From assembly GCA_964621185.1 (NCBI GenBank), contig CAZULM010000002.1, forward strand, positions 62,001 through 126,000: a DNA stretch of 64,000 bases. Direction: 5' to 3'. The first letter of the stretch is position 1; each line of letters opens with the position of its first letter. Shown here piece after piece: positions 25,024 to 34,285 of this stretch. A program made the position numbers and the translations under genes. The notes beneath the pieces were generated by a model. That model saw nothing but the letters and a program-made list of their open reading frames with translations. It ran no database searches and was not told where the DNA came from. This stretch comes from M3007 sp964621185 (GTDB taxonomy: Bacteria > Bacteroidota > Bacteroidia > Chitinophagales > Saprospiraceae).

Positions 25024-26751
25024 ATGGCAGAAAAAAAACTATCCGAAGTCGAGCACATCAAGGAAAACAGCGACTACCTGCGCGGCAGCCTCGCGCAAAG
25101 CCTCGACAACCGCATCACGGGAGCCTTGTTCCCCGACGATACCAACCTGATCAAGTTCCACGGCGCCTACCAACAGACCGACCGCGACCTCGACAGCGAG
25201 CGGAAGGCCCAAAAGCTGGAGCCGCTCTACTCGCTTATGATCCGGGTGCGGGTGCCCGGCGGCGTGGCCAGCCCAGCCCAGTGGCTGCGCATGGACGAAC
25301 TGGCCGACAAATACGGCAACGGCACCCTCAAGCTCACCACGCGCCAGGCATTCCAACTGCACGGCGTGCGCAAGCGCGACCTGAAAGCGACCATCCAGGG
25401 CTTTAACGCGGTGATGCTCGACAGCATCGCCGGCTGCGGCGACGTGAACCGCAACGTAATGTGCAGCCCAAACCCCGACGAAAGCCGGGTGCACGCCGCC
25501 GTGTATCAGGTGGCAAAGGACTTGAGCGCCGCTTTCACGCCCCGCACCACGGCCTACTACGAGATATTCCTCGACGGCCAGCCGGTGGACAAAAGCCAGC
25601 CTTTCCAAACAAAACTGCCCGGAGCTGACAGCCGCGACGAAGAGCCCATATACGGCAAAACCTACCTGCCCCGAAAGTTCAAGATCGCGCTGGCCGTGCC
25701 GCCCCAAAACGATACCGATATTTTTGCCAACGACATCGGGCTGATCGCCATAGAAAAAGACGGGGTGCTGGCGGGCTTCAACGTCGCGGCCGGCGGCGGG
25801 CTGGGCATGACTTTCGGTGTACCGGAGACTTTCCCGCGCTTAGCCGACATGCTGGGGTATATTGACCTGGAAAACGTCGTGAAGGTATGCGAGGCCGTCA
25901 TCACCACCCAGCGCGACCACGGCAACCGCGAAAACCGCCGCTTGAGCCGCTTGAAATATACCGTGGAAACGATGGGGCTTGAGGCTTTCATACAAGAAGT
26001 GGAACGGCGCTCCGGCACCCTTTTTCAGGAACCTAAGCCCTTCAAGTTTGTTCACTCCGGCGACCCGCTGGGCTGGGTGAAAACGCATGATGGCAATTAC
26101 AACCTCGGCCTTTTTGTAGAAGGCGGCAGGGTGGCCGATGCCTCCGATTTCCCCCTGAAAACCACCCTGCGCATGCTTGCGCTCGTGCACGACGGCGATT
26201 TCCGGCTTACGGGCAACCAAAACCTCGTTGTCGGCAATATTTCCCCGCAAAAACGCCCCATCGTGGAGGCCATTCTCGACAAGCACGGCATCTTGGATGC
26301 CACACACCGGCAAACCGCCTTGCGCCAAAACTCCATTGCCTGCGTGGCGCTCAACACCTGCTCCCAGGCGTTCGCCGAGGCCGAGCGCTACCTCCCTTCC
26401 CTGATCGACAAAATAGACCTCATACTCCGCGCCAACAAGCTGGAAAAAGAAGCCATCAACATCCGCATGACGGGCTGCCCAAACGGCTGCGGCAGGCCCT
26501 ACTTAGCCGAGATCGGCTTCGTCGGAAAATCGCCCGGCTATTACAACCTCTACCTTGGCGGGGCTTTCAACGGCGAACGCCTCAACAAGCTGTACCGAGA
26601 AATGCAGCACGAGGCCGCTATCCTGCAGGAGCTGGAGCCGATACTTGCCCACTACGCCCGCGAAAGGAATCGGGGGGAACATTTTGGCGATTTTGTGATC
26701 CGCCAGGGATACGTTCAGGCAACCACGCACGGCACGAATTTTCACCAATGA
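25024..26751 (+). CDS. cysI: Assimilatory sulfite reductase hemoprotein subunit
   Basis: 575 residues starting MAEKKLSEVEH. Siroheme-[4Fe-4S] enzyme reducing sulfite to sulfide. Cluster ligands are C440, C446, C485 and C489 (CVALNTC and TGCPNGC), with the spacing typical of NADPH sulfite reductase. The siroheme-region motif LTTRQAFQLHGV is present. The ATG at 25024 is preferred over an upstream TTG at 25015. Confidence 0.96.
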   Translation: MAEKKLSEVEHIKENSDYLRGSLAQSLDNRITGALFPDDTNLIKFHGAYQQTDRDLDSERKAQKLEPLYSLMIRVRVPGGVASPAQWLRMDELADKYGNGTLKLTTRQAFQLHGVRKRDLKATIQGFNAVMLDSIAGCGDVNRNVMCSPNPDESRVHAAVYQVAKDLSAAFTPRTTAYYEIFLDGQPVDKSQPFQTKLPGADSRDEEPIYGKTYLPRKFKIALAVPPQNDTDIFANDIGLIAIEKDGVLAGFNVAAGGGLGMTFGVPETFPRLADMLGYIDLENVVKVCEAVITTQRDHGNRENRRLSRLKYTVETMGLEAFIQEVERRSGTLFQEPKPFKFVHSGDPLGWVKTHDGNYNLGLFVEGGRVADASDFPLKTTLRMLALVHDGDFRLTGNQNLVVGNISPQKRPIVEAILDKHGILDATHRQTALRQNSIACVALNTCSQAFAEAERYLPSLIDKIDLILRANKLEKEAINIRMTGCPNGCGRPYLAEIGFVGKSPGYYNLYLGGAFNGERLNKLYREMQHEAAILQELEPILAHYARERNRGEHFGDFVIRQGYVQATTHGTNFHQ

Positions 26752-26781
26752 TGTGCATAGTTGGATTTAGCGGAGTGAGAA

Positions 26782-26946
26782 ATGAGTCATCCCAAATTTT
26801 CAAAGCCAAACCTTTTGACACAACCCCAAGGGCCATCGTCTGACCGCTTTTCGCGGTCTGACGAATAGGTTATTACAATTTTGCCCTAAAAATGAAACCT
26901 CGGTATTCGTTATTCGAAATGCCTGGCAAAATTCGGGATGACTCAT
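26782..26946. repeat. MITE-like element with terminal inverted repeats between cysI and the siroheme-synthase fusion
   Basis: Terminal arms ATGAGTCATCCCAAATTTT (26782-26800) and its reverse complement with one mismatch (26928-26946). Inside is a perfect 11-bp hairpin CGTCTGACCGC/GCGGTCTGACG (26837-26863). There is no ORF. It fills most of the 282-bp gap. Confidence 0.7.
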
Positions 26947-27033
26947 GTTGCCAGAACACCAAAAGGATGTTCGAAGCCCAAGTATAGAACTAACTTCTGC
27001 AACAACCACGCAGTCCCATAAACATGGAATAAA

Positions 27034-28572
27034 ATGACATATTTGGAACATACCTTAGGCGATGCCACCGACGGAGCGTTATTGAGCCAGCCCGACAGCA
27101 ACACCCTTTTCCCCGTTTTCCTGAAACTGGAACAAATGAACGTGCTGGTAGTGGGCGGCGGCAACGTCGGACTGGAAAAATTGAAGGCCTTGTTGGGCAA
27201 TAGCCCGGCAACGCGGGTGACGCTGGTTGGCCGCGAGATACGGCACGACTTGCGGCAGTTCGCAGCAGGTTTCCCGCAGGTGCAGCTGCATGAAAAAACG
27301 TTTGAACCCACGGACCTCGACGGCAAAAACCTCGTTATCTGCGCCACAGACGATCCCGCGCTGCACCGCCGCATCCGCCAGTTGGCCCAGGAGCGCAACC
27401 TGCTCGTGAACGTGGCCGACACCCCTGCCGAATGTGATTTCTACTTAGGCTCCATCGTACAGAAAGGGCATCTGAAAGTTGCCATTTCCACCAACGGCAA
27501 ATCGCCGACGGTGGCCAAACGGTTGAAAGAAACCCTGCAGGAAGCCCTGCCTACCGAACTGGGCGATCTGCTGCAGCACATGCCGGCGATCCGGGAAAAG
27601 CTGGGCGGCGATTTCTCCGAAAAAGTGCGCCGCCTAAACGTGCTCACTGCTTCCCTCGCCGCCGGGGAGGAAGTGCTGGCAGCCGTGGTGCCGCACCAGA
27701 ATCTGGAGCGCATCCGCGACCGGAAGTGGCGGCGCATCGCCACGGCGGCCATGGCGGCTTTCGGGCTGCTGTTGGTGGCCAACATCGTGTCGTTCTACAT
27801 CCCCATGCGAACGTGGCCGGAGCTGGTGCAAAGCATCGACATGCAGTTCTGGACATTTTTGGGCGTAGGTTTTATGGCCCAATTGGCCGATGGCCTGCTG
27901 GGCATGGGCTACGGAGTTGTCACCCAGATTTTTTTGATGGGGGCGGGCGTCCCCTTGGCAGCGGTGAGCTCCAGCATCCACACGGCGGAAGTCTTTTCCG
28001 CCGGCGCGTCGGGCTATTCGCACTACCGTTTTGGCAACGTGAACCGCCGCCTGTTCCGGGTGCTGCTGCTGCCCGGCGTGTTGGGCGCGGTGGCAGGGGC
28101 GGCAGTGCTCATCGTGCTCGGAGAGCGGTACGGCCCCTACATAAAGCCCATCATTGCGGTGTATATCCTGTTGCTGGGCATTCGGATTCTGAGCCGCGCT
28201 TTTGTCAAAACAAAAAAGCGCCGGGCGCGGCGGCTGGGCTGGCTGGCGGCTGCCGGGGGATTCCTGGATTCGTTTGGCGGCGGCGGCTGGGGGCCATTGG
28301 TGACCAGCACCCTGATCGCCAAGGGCAAAACGCCGCAGTACGTGATCGGCACGGTAAGCCTGACGGAGTTTTTCGTCACCTTCGCCAGCGCCGTTACCTT
28401 CTTTTCGCTCATCGGGCTTTCGCATTGGATAGTGGTGGCGGGCTTGATCGTCGGCGGGGTTATGGCCGCGCCCATGAGCGCGATGCTGGCCGGCAAATTG
28501 CCCATCCGGCTGATGTTCTTGCTGGTTGGGGCAACGGTGGTTTTCTGGAGCTTGCGCGTGCTGCTGCGGTAG
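27034..28572 (+). CDS. Fusion of precorrin-2 dehydrogenase (siroheme synthase N-domain) and a TauE/SafE-type transporter
   Basis: 512 residues. Residues about 25-225 are a CysG-N/Met8-like dehydrogenase-ferrochelatase: MNVLVVGGGNVGLEKLKALL binds NAD, then VICATDDPALHRRI and KVAISTNGKSPTVAKRLKE. Residues about 235-512 are a TSUP transporter with eight or so membrane segments and the family motifs GGFLDSFGGGGWGPLVTSTLI and GTVSLTEFFV. It would complete siroheme after CobA and move sulfite, sulfate or a related anion in one polypeptide. The junction has no stop or frame change. The direction of transport is not known. Confidence 0.9.
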   Translation: MTYLEHTLGDATDGALLSQPDSNTLFPVFLKLEQMNVLVVGGGNVGLEKLKALLGNSPATRVTLVGREIRHDLRQFAAGFPQVQLHEKTFEPTDLDGKNLVICATDDPALHRRIRQLAQERNLLVNVADTPAECDFYLGSIVQKGHLKVAISTNGKSPTVAKRLKETLQEALPTELGDLLQHMPAIREKLGGDFSEKVRRLNVLTASLAAGEEVLAAVVPHQNLERIRDRKWRRIATAAMAAFGLLLVANIVSFYIPMRTWPELVQSIDMQFWTFLGVGFMAQLADGLLGMGYGVVTQIFLMGAGVPLAAVSSSIHTAEVFSAGASGYSHYRFGNVNRRLFRVLLLPGVLGAVAGAAVLIVLGERYGPYIKPIIAVYILLLGIRILSRAFVKTKKRRARRLGWLAAAGGFLDSFGGGGWGPLVTSTLIAKGKTPQYVIGTVSLTEFFVTFASAVTFFSLIGLSHWIVVAGLIVGGVMAAPMSAMLAGKLPIRLMFLLVGATVVFWSLRVLLR

Positions 28573-28665
28573 CGGGGTTGTGCAACAATGATAGTATATT
28601 TCCCTTAAGCTTCGCGCTTTGGACAAGGGCAGGTTAAAAAGTGAATTGAACAATGTTTTATCGAC

Positions 28666-28703
28666 GGCCATGAATGGCCTTTTTCGGGCGACCTGAAGGT
28701 CGC
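28666..28703 (+). terminator. Hairpin GGCCAT-GA-ATGGCC-T5 and adjacent GCGACCTGAAGGTCGC palindrome
   Basis: The first stem with its T run resembles a weak intrinsic terminator 40 bp before hemA. The second palindrome is of a type that often recurs between Bacteroidota genes. An in-frame upstream ATG at 28674 would read through both and is rejected as the hemA start. Confidence 0.4.
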
Positions 28704-28718
28704 GCTACCAAAAAAGAC

Positions 28719-29975
28719 ATGGGACTTGCAGACTTCCGCATTCCAGCGGCACATATTTCAAAAATGAGCGTGGTGGGCATCAACCACCAGCAGGCGCCGG
28801 TGGCCGTCAGGAGCGCGTTTGCCTTTTCGGAAGCAAACCGGAGTGCCATGTTCCAGGCAGCCAAACAGCACAAATGCCGCAGCCTTTTTGTGCTCTCTAC
28901 CTGCAACCGCTCCGAGATATATGCCGTCGGGTACAGCCAAGCCGAATTGACCGAATTGTTTGTCCAAAATACTCATGGCAGTGCCAACCTGTTCCGGCAA
29001 TATGGCTTTGCCAAAAACGGCAGCGATGCCCTGCACTATTTTTTCGCGGTGGCCGCCGGTTTGCAGTCGCAAATCGTGGGCGACTACGAAATCGTGGCCC
29101 AGCTGCGGAGCGCAGTGGAAGCCGCCCGCGCGGAAAAATTGATCGGGCCGATGATGGACCGGATCATCAACTACGCGCTGCAAGCCTCCAAGGCAGTCAG
29201 GACAAAAACCCGGATCAGCAGCGGCACGGTATCGGTGTCGTATGCTGCCACCGAATGGCTGAAAGGCGTGGGCGGGATGCCGCAGAAATCGGTGCTGCTG
29301 ATCGGCGCCGGTGCCATGAACAGGAGCATCGCCAAGAACTTGCAGCACTACGGGTTGGCCAAGGCTGTCGCGGTCGTGAACCGAACCTTAGAACACGCCG
29401 TGGCGTTTGCTCGGGACACAGGGGCGCGGGCGCTGCCGTTTGAAGAGCTGGGCAGCGCCATAGCCTGGGCGGATGTCGTAATTGTAGCAACCAATTCACC
29501 CGACTATATTGTTCAACCACAACATTTTTCAACCTCAAAAGCCAAACTGCTGATAGACCTTTCCGTCCCGCAAAACGTAAACCCTGCCGTAAAAGGCATC
29601 GAACATATACAAGTGCTGAGCATCGATGAGATTTCCCAAAAAATGCAGCAGACCTTCCGAACCCGGCGCGGAGAAGTGACAAAGGCCAGGGCAATCATAA
29701 GCGACCACCTGGAGCAGCTGTACGATTGGCTGGCGCTGTACAAATACAACGGGGCGATCCATCAGCTAAAGACCAAGTTGCTCCAACTCGATCAGATGAG
29801 CTCAAGCAAAGACTCTTCCGCCATAGAGCAAAGAGTAAACAAGACGATAGGGGCATTGGCATCCAACCTGCGCAGCAACAATGACGCCGGTTGCCAGTTT
29901 ATTCAGGCCATGAATGCATTTTTAAACGCTAACTACTGTGATTTGCGAAAATATCAGTGTGTAAATCCATCATAA
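28719..29975 (+). CDS. hemA: Glutamyl-tRNA reductase
   Basis: First enzyme of the C5 tetrapyrrole pathway. The catalytic Cys lies in STCNRSEIYAV and the NADPH fold in VLLIGAGAMNRSIAKNL, followed by a C-terminal dimerisation helix. The start is placed at 28719 (MGLADFRIP), since the upstream ATG at 28674 translates a palindromic repeat; 28764 (MSVVGINHQQAP) is also possible. The last residues, CDLRKYQCVNPS, are read from an interspersed element, so the native C-terminus has been altered. Confidence 0.92.
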   Translation: MGLADFRIPAAHISKMSVVGINHQQAPVAVRSAFAFSEANRSAMFQAAKQHKCRSLFVLSTCNRSEIYAVGYSQAELTELFVQNTHGSANLFRQYGFAKNGSDALHYFFAVAAGLQSQIVGDYEIVAQLRSAVEAARAEKLIGPMMDRIINYALQASKAVRTKTRISSGTVSVSYAATEWLKGVGGMPQKSVLLIGAGAMNRSIAKNLQHYGLAKAVAVVNRTLEHAVAFARDTGARALPFEELGSAIAWADVVIVATNSPDYIVQPQHFSTSKAKLLIDLSVPQNVNPAVKGIEHIQVLSIDEISQKMQQTFRTRRGEVTKARAIISDHLEQLYDWLALYKYNGAIHQLKTKLLQLDQMSSSKDSSAIEQRVNKTIGALASNLRSNNDAGCQFIQAMNAFLNANYCDLRKYQCVNPS

Positions 29976-30024
29976 TCAATATGATCCATCCTGAAAATCA
30001 TAAAATAACTGGAATCCTGGTATA
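29934..30024 (-). repeat. Interspersed element, subfamily C, copy 3
   Basis: Minus-strand copy starting TATACCAGGATTCCAG. It shares TTTTCAGGATGGAT and TATTGATTATGATGGATTT with copy C2. It overlaps the hemA stop codon and its 5' end is 17 bp before the hemC ATG. Confidence 0.85.
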
Positions 30025-30040
30025 AACGCTACTTTGGCAC

Positions 30041-30970
30041 ATGGACCGACTGCTTAAAATTGGCACCCGAGCGAGCAAGCTGGCCATTTGGCAGGCCAAT
30101 CTCGTGCACCGCTTGTTGTTGGAAAACGGGCAGCCTGCCGAATTAGCCTTCATCAAAAGCGCGGGAGATTTCGACCAAAATACGCCGCTGTACGCAGCAG
30201 GCATCTACGGCATTTTCACCAAAGCCCTCGACATCGCCTTGCTGCGCCGGGAAATTGACCTCGCCGTCCATTCCTATAAAGACGTGCCGACCGAGCTGGC
30301 CAAGGGACTGAAAGTGGCGGCAGTGCTGGAACGGGGCAGCCCCTTCGATGTGCTGGTATGCCGGAATGAGGCCGTGCTCGCGGAAATTAGCCCCGACAAG
30401 CCGAGCATCGTCGCAACTTGCAGCGTGCGGCGCAAAGCGCAATGGTTGCACCGGTACAAAAAAGCGCAGATGCGCGACATACGGGGCAATGTGGACAGCC
30501 GCATTGAAAAACTGCGGGCGTCGGATTGGCACGGGGCCATTTTTGCGCAGGCGGGTTTGCAGCGCCTGCAATTGCAGGAGGCCTTCACCGGACCGCAAGT
30601 ATTGCTGGATTGGATGCTGCCCGCGCCCGCGCAGGGAGCCATCGTCGTTGTTTGCCGGGAAGGGGAGGAGGGGATTTTTCAAATTTGCCAAAAACTCAAC
30701 CACGAAAACACGTCGATTTGTACTTCCGCAGAACGGGCGTTCCTGTCGCTGATGCAAGGGGGCTGCACGGTGCCAGTGAGCGCTTATGCGACCATTGAAG
30801 GAGGCGCCATACAACTCATTACGAACATCACAGCGCCAGATGGCAGCGATAGTATTACCCTTACAATGGCAGAAAATCTGGGTCAATACTCGATCATTGC
30901 GCAAAAAGCTGCTGCTGAAATGATGGATAAGGGTGGGAAAGGCTTAATTTCAAGGAAACAAGCGAAATGA
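30041..30970 (+). CDS. hemC: Hydroxymethylbilane synthase (porphobilinogen deaminase)
   Basis: 309 residues. Motifs: IGTRASKLAIWQANLV, EIDLAVHSYKDVPTEL (with the catalytic Asp region) and the dipyrromethane-carrying Cys in LMQGGCTVPVSAYA. Polymerises porphobilinogen to preuroporphyrinogen. The stop overlaps the hemD start by 4 bp, so translation is probably coupled. TACTTTGG lies just before the ATG and may be a weak -7 element. Confidence 0.96.
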   Translation: MDRLLKIGTRASKLAIWQANLVHRLLLENGQPAELAFIKSAGDFDQNTPLYAAGIYGIFTKALDIALLRREIDLAVHSYKDVPTELAKGLKVAAVLERGSPFDVLVCRNEAVLAEISPDKPSIVATCSVRRKAQWLHRYKKAQMRDIRGNVDSRIEKLRASDWHGAIFAQAGLQRLQLQEAFTGPQVLLDWMLPAPAQGAIVVVCREGEEGIFQICQKLNHENTSICTSAERAFLSLMQGGCTVPVSAYATIEGGAIQLITNITAPDGSDSITLTMAENLGQYSIIAQKAAAEMMDKGGKGLISRKQAK

Positions 30971-31698
30971 TCAATATTCTTTCGACAAAAAAAATAAAGG
31001 ACTCCCTTGTCAAAGTGGCACAAAGCCTCGGCCTGCGGCTTTTGGCCCATGATTTTATTGCAATAGAGTTCCTCAGTGGCTTGCCGGAAACACAGGCCAT
31101 AACGAAGGCCCACCAGCACCTCATATTTACCAGCGCCAACGCCGTGAAAGCCTATCAAAAAATCATAGACAGGCATGGCTTGGAAATGCAGCACAAAAAA
31201 CTGCACTGCTTGCAAGGCGAAACGTCGAAATCCGCAGCGCGATTACAAAATGTCGAGATAATCAGCCGCGCCAAAAATGCCCAGGAGCTTGCCCACGCTA
31301 TTTTGAAACATCAAGATGTAGAAAAGGCGAGTTTTTTCTGCGGCAACAAAAGGCGCGATACCTTGCCGCGTCTGTTGCGGCAGCAAAACATTGTGGTAGA
31401 TGAAACAGTACTGTACCGCACGGTTTTGGTGGCGCATCAAATTGCGGAACCATACCAAGCCGTTTTGTTTTTCAGCCCAAGTGCTGTTGAATCCTTCTTT
31501 CAAAACAATCATTTGGCCAGGCATATCCCCTGTTTTTGTATCGGCGATACCACGAAAAACGCGCTGCGGCAATTTGCGGATAATGAATCGGTGGTCGCCC
31601 GTGATTGTAGCCAGGAGGGTGTGCTGTACGCTTTGGCTGAAAAGGGTTTCTCACGACGACACGACGAGCCTTATTTCATGGAACTAGTTACAGCTTAA
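30967..31698 (+). CDS. hemD: Uroporphyrinogen-III synthase
   Basis: 243 residues, a poorly conserved family recognised by the two-lobed pattern (LIFTSANAVKAYQ, then VLFFSPSAVESFF and IGDTTKNALRQF) and its place after hemC. Closes the linear tetrapyrrole with ring-D inversion. The last about 16 residues (FSRRHDEPYFMELVTA) come from the inverted-repeat element at 31646-31782, so the ancestral protein probably ended near YALAEKG. Confidence 0.9.
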   Translation: MINILSTKKIKDSLVKVAQSLGLRLLAHDFIAIEFLSGLPETQAITKAHQHLIFTSANAVKAYQKIIDRHGLEMQHKKLHCLQGETSKSAARLQNVEIISRAKNAQELAHAILKHQDVEKASFFCGNKRRDTLPRLLRQQNIVVDETVLYRTVLVAHQIAEPYQAVLFFSPSAVESFFQNNHLARHIPCFCIGDTTKNALRQFADNESVVARDCSQEGVLYALAEKGFSRRHDEPYFMELVTA

Positions 31699-31782
31699 GG
31701 TTTAAGCGTTGCTGTCGTAGTGTCATTGTGTCGTTGCGAGAAACTTTTTAAACGATGATACCACCGTGTCGTAGTGAGAAAC
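31646..31782. repeat. Inverted repeat spanning the hemD stop codon
   Basis: Arms of 18 bp (31646-31663 and 31765-31782, CGTGTCGTAGTGAGAAAC type) match with one mismatch. A third partial copy of the same word lies between them, and a related fragment occurs at about 4887-4903. Confidence 0.65.
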
Positions 31783-31848
31783 AAAAAACTTGAGTCCTGG
31801 CAATGTTTTCAAGCAATTCCTGTTCTAAAAACCTCAACCACACCCTGT

Positions 31849-32826
31849 ATGTACTTGCAAAAACGACATAGAACCCTTCGCCAATCGCCCGCCATCCGCG
31901 ACATGGTGGCCGAAACCCGCTTGAGCGTCAACGACTTCATTGTACCGCTCTTCATCGTGGAAGGGCAGAACGTGAAAGCGGAAATCCCTTCCATGCCCGA
32001 TTATTACCGCATGAGCCTCGACAACACGCTCAAAACCGTGAAGGAGCTTTGGGAATTGGGCCTAAAATCGGTGCTGCTATTCATCAAATGCGAAGACCGG
32101 CTGAAAGACAACAAAGGCGCAGAAGCCCTCAACCCCGATGGCCTGATGCAGCGCAGCATCGCCGCCATCAAAAACACTGTGCCGGAGCTCTGTGTGATGA
32201 CCGATGTGGCCCTCGACCCATATTCAATCTACGGCCACGACGGCATCGTTGAAAACCAGCGCATCGTCAACGACCACACCGTGGAGGTGCTGGCCAAAAT
32301 GAGCCTCAGCCACGCCCGGGCCGGCGCCGACTTTGTGGCCCCTTCCGATATGATGGACGGACGTGTGGGGGCTATAAGGCGCGCCCTGGAAGGGGAGGGC
32401 TTTTCCGATACGGGCATCATGAGCTACAGCGCCAAGTATGCCAGCTGCTTTTACGGGCCTTTCCGCGACGCCCTCGACAGCGCGCCGGGCTTTGGCGACA
32501 AAAAATCCTACCAAATGGACGTCCGAAACGCCAGGGAAGCAATATCCGAAGCCCTGGCAGATATCCAGGAAGGCGCCGACATTGTTATGGTGAAGCCCGG
32601 ATTGCCTTACCTCGACATCGTGCAGCAGCTCAGCGGAATGGTGCATGTCCCCATCAGTGTGTACCAGGTGAGCGGCGAGTACGCCATGATAAAAGCAGCG
32701 GCACAAAAGGGCTGGCTCAACGAAGAAAACGCCATGATAGAGTCGCTGACCGCGATCAAACGGGCCGGTGCCGCTCTGATCGCCAGCTATTTTGCCATAC
32801 AAATAGCGCATGTTTTGAACCGATAG
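31849..32826 (+). CDS. hemB: Porphobilinogen synthase (delta-aminolevulinate dehydratase)
   Basis: 325 residues from the ATG at 31849 (MYLQKRHRTLRQSPAIRDM); the longer ORF from 31774 adds non-conserved residues. The Schiff-base lysines lie in SYSAKYASCFYGPF and VMVKPGLPYLDI. The metal site reads DVALDPYSIYGHDG without the Cys triad, so it is the Mg/K-type enzyme, not the zinc type. The next gene, hemL, starts 7 bp later. Confidence 0.96.
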   Translation: MYLQKRHRTLRQSPAIRDMVAETRLSVNDFIVPLFIVEGQNVKAEIPSMPDYYRMSLDNTLKTVKELWELGLKSVLLFIKCEDRLKDNKGAEALNPDGLMQRSIAAIKNTVPELCVMTDVALDPYSIYGHDGIVENQRIVNDHTVEVLAKMSLSHARAGADFVAPSDMMDGRVGAIRRALEGEGFSDTGIMSYSAKYASCFYGPFRDALDSAPGFGDKKSYQMDVRNAREAISEALADIQEGADIVMVKPGLPYLDIVQQLSGMVHVPISVYQVSGEYAMIKAAAQKGWLNEENAMIESLTAIKRAGAALIASYFAIQIAHVLNR

Positions 32827-32833
32827 TTACAGC

Positions 32834-34111
32834 ATGGACAAGAACCTACAATTGTTTCAGGAAGCCCAACAGCATATTCCGGGCGGGGTCAACTCGCCGG
32901 TGCGGGCCTTCAAAAGCGTGGGCGGCAGCCCGATTTTTGTAAAAAAGGCCAAGGGCGCTTACCTGTACGACGAAAACGGCAAGCAATACATCGACTACAT
33001 CGCTTCCTGGGGGCCGCTGATACTGGGCCATGCCTACGAGCCCGTGGTGGAGGCAATACAAAAGCAGGTGGAACGCGGAACCAGTTACGGCATCCCGACT
33101 GCCCTGGAAACAGAGATCGCCCGGCTGATAAAATCCATGGCGCCGAACATCGACCTGATCCGCATGGTCAACAGCGGAACGGAGGCCTGCATGAGCGCCT
33201 TGCGCGTGGCGCGTGGCTACACTGGCAGGAACAAGTTCATCAAATTCGAGGGCTGCTACCACGGCCACGCCGACGCTTTTTTGGTAAAAGGTGGCAGCGG
33301 CATCGCCACGCTGAGCATCGAAACCGTGCCGGGCGTGAGCGCTGCCGTGGCCGCCGACACCCTGACGGCCACTTTCAACGACCTGGATTCCGTGCATCAG
33401 ATAGTGGAAGCACACGGGGGCGAAATAGCTGCGATCATCGTGGAACCAGTGGCCGGGAATATGGGCTGCATTTTGCCCAAAGATGGCTTCCTGCCCGGTC
33501 TGCGCCAAATCTGCGACGCCGAAAACATCGTCCTGATATTTGATGAAGTAATGACAGGCTTCCGGTTGGCCAGGGGCGGCGCGCAGGAACTGTTCCAAGT
33601 AGATGCCGATCTGGTCGCCTATGGCAAAGTGATCGGCGCGGGCATGCCTGTTGGCGCATTTGGCGGAAAAAAGCACATCATGGAAAGTGTGGCGCCTTTG
33701 GGCAAGGTATATCAGGGCGGCACGCTGAGCGGGAACCCGTTAGCGATGGTAGCGGGTTATACATTGCTTTCGGAGCTGCATGAATATGGCGATGTGATTT
33801 ACAAAGAGCTGGCGGAAAAAACATCCTACCTGCGTGGTGGATTGCAGCAGGCCTTTGAAAGCAAGGGCATTCCGGTGGCTATCAACAGCATCGGCAGCAT
33901 GATCAGCGTGCATTTCACAGCAGGCGCTGTTGACAATTTTGAAGCGGCCTACCGTAGCGACCATGCCCGGTTCAGCCGGTTTTTTCATCACTTGCTCAAG
34001 GAGGGCATTTACCTGCCGCCTTCGTCGTATGAGAGCTGGTTTTTGAATAATGCGCTGGGGTATGGTGATTTGGACAGGACGGTTGGGGTGGCGCAGGGGT
34101 TTGAAGGTTGA
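32834..34111 (+). CDS. hemL: Glutamate-1-semialdehyde 2,1-aminomutase
   Basis: 425 residues. PLP enzyme making 5-aminolevulinate in the C5 pathway. Motifs: GGVNSPVRAFKSVGG, MVNSGTEACMSALRVARGYTG, LIFDEVMTGFRLA, and the PLP lysine in AYGKVIGAGMPVGAFGGK. Last gene of the cluster; no clear terminator follows. The next gene is on the other strand. Confidence 0.96.
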   Translation: MDKNLQLFQEAQQHIPGGVNSPVRAFKSVGGSPIFVKKAKGAYLYDENGKQYIDYIASWGPLILGHAYEPVVEAIQKQVERGTSYGIPTALETEIARLIKSMAPNIDLIRMVNSGTEACMSALRVARGYTGRNKFIKFEGCYHGHADAFLVKGGSGIATLSIETVPGVSAAVAADTLTATFNDLDSVHQIVEAHGGEIAAIIVEPVAGNMGCILPKDGFLPGLRQICDAENIVLIFDEVMTGFRLARGGAQELFQVDADLVAYGKVIGAGMPVGAFGGKKHIMESVAPLGKVYQGGTLSGNPLAMVAGYTLLSELHEYGDVIYKELAEKTSYLRGGLQQAFESKGIPVAINSIGSMISVHFTAGAVDNFEAAYRSDHARFSRFFHHLLKEGIYLPPSSYESWFLNNALGYGDLDRTVGVAQGFEG

Positions 34112-34285
34112 ATACAGGCGCCCAATCAGCACCTTCGCCACATGCACCCGCTCATCCGCCATTTTCAAAGCTACCTCGCCAGCTTTCACGCCAGCAAGCC
34201 AAGCGGCTTTTTCATCCAAGCTGTGGAGCCCTCCGAAATCATCCAAAGATAGTCCCGCAATTGTACGCTCAATTCCGCACTCCAT

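Noticed and set aside
33740..34285. 181-residue minus-strand ORF over the hemL end
   Set aside because: Mostly antisense to hemL. The 34112-34285 part reads protein-like but matches nothing I can name.
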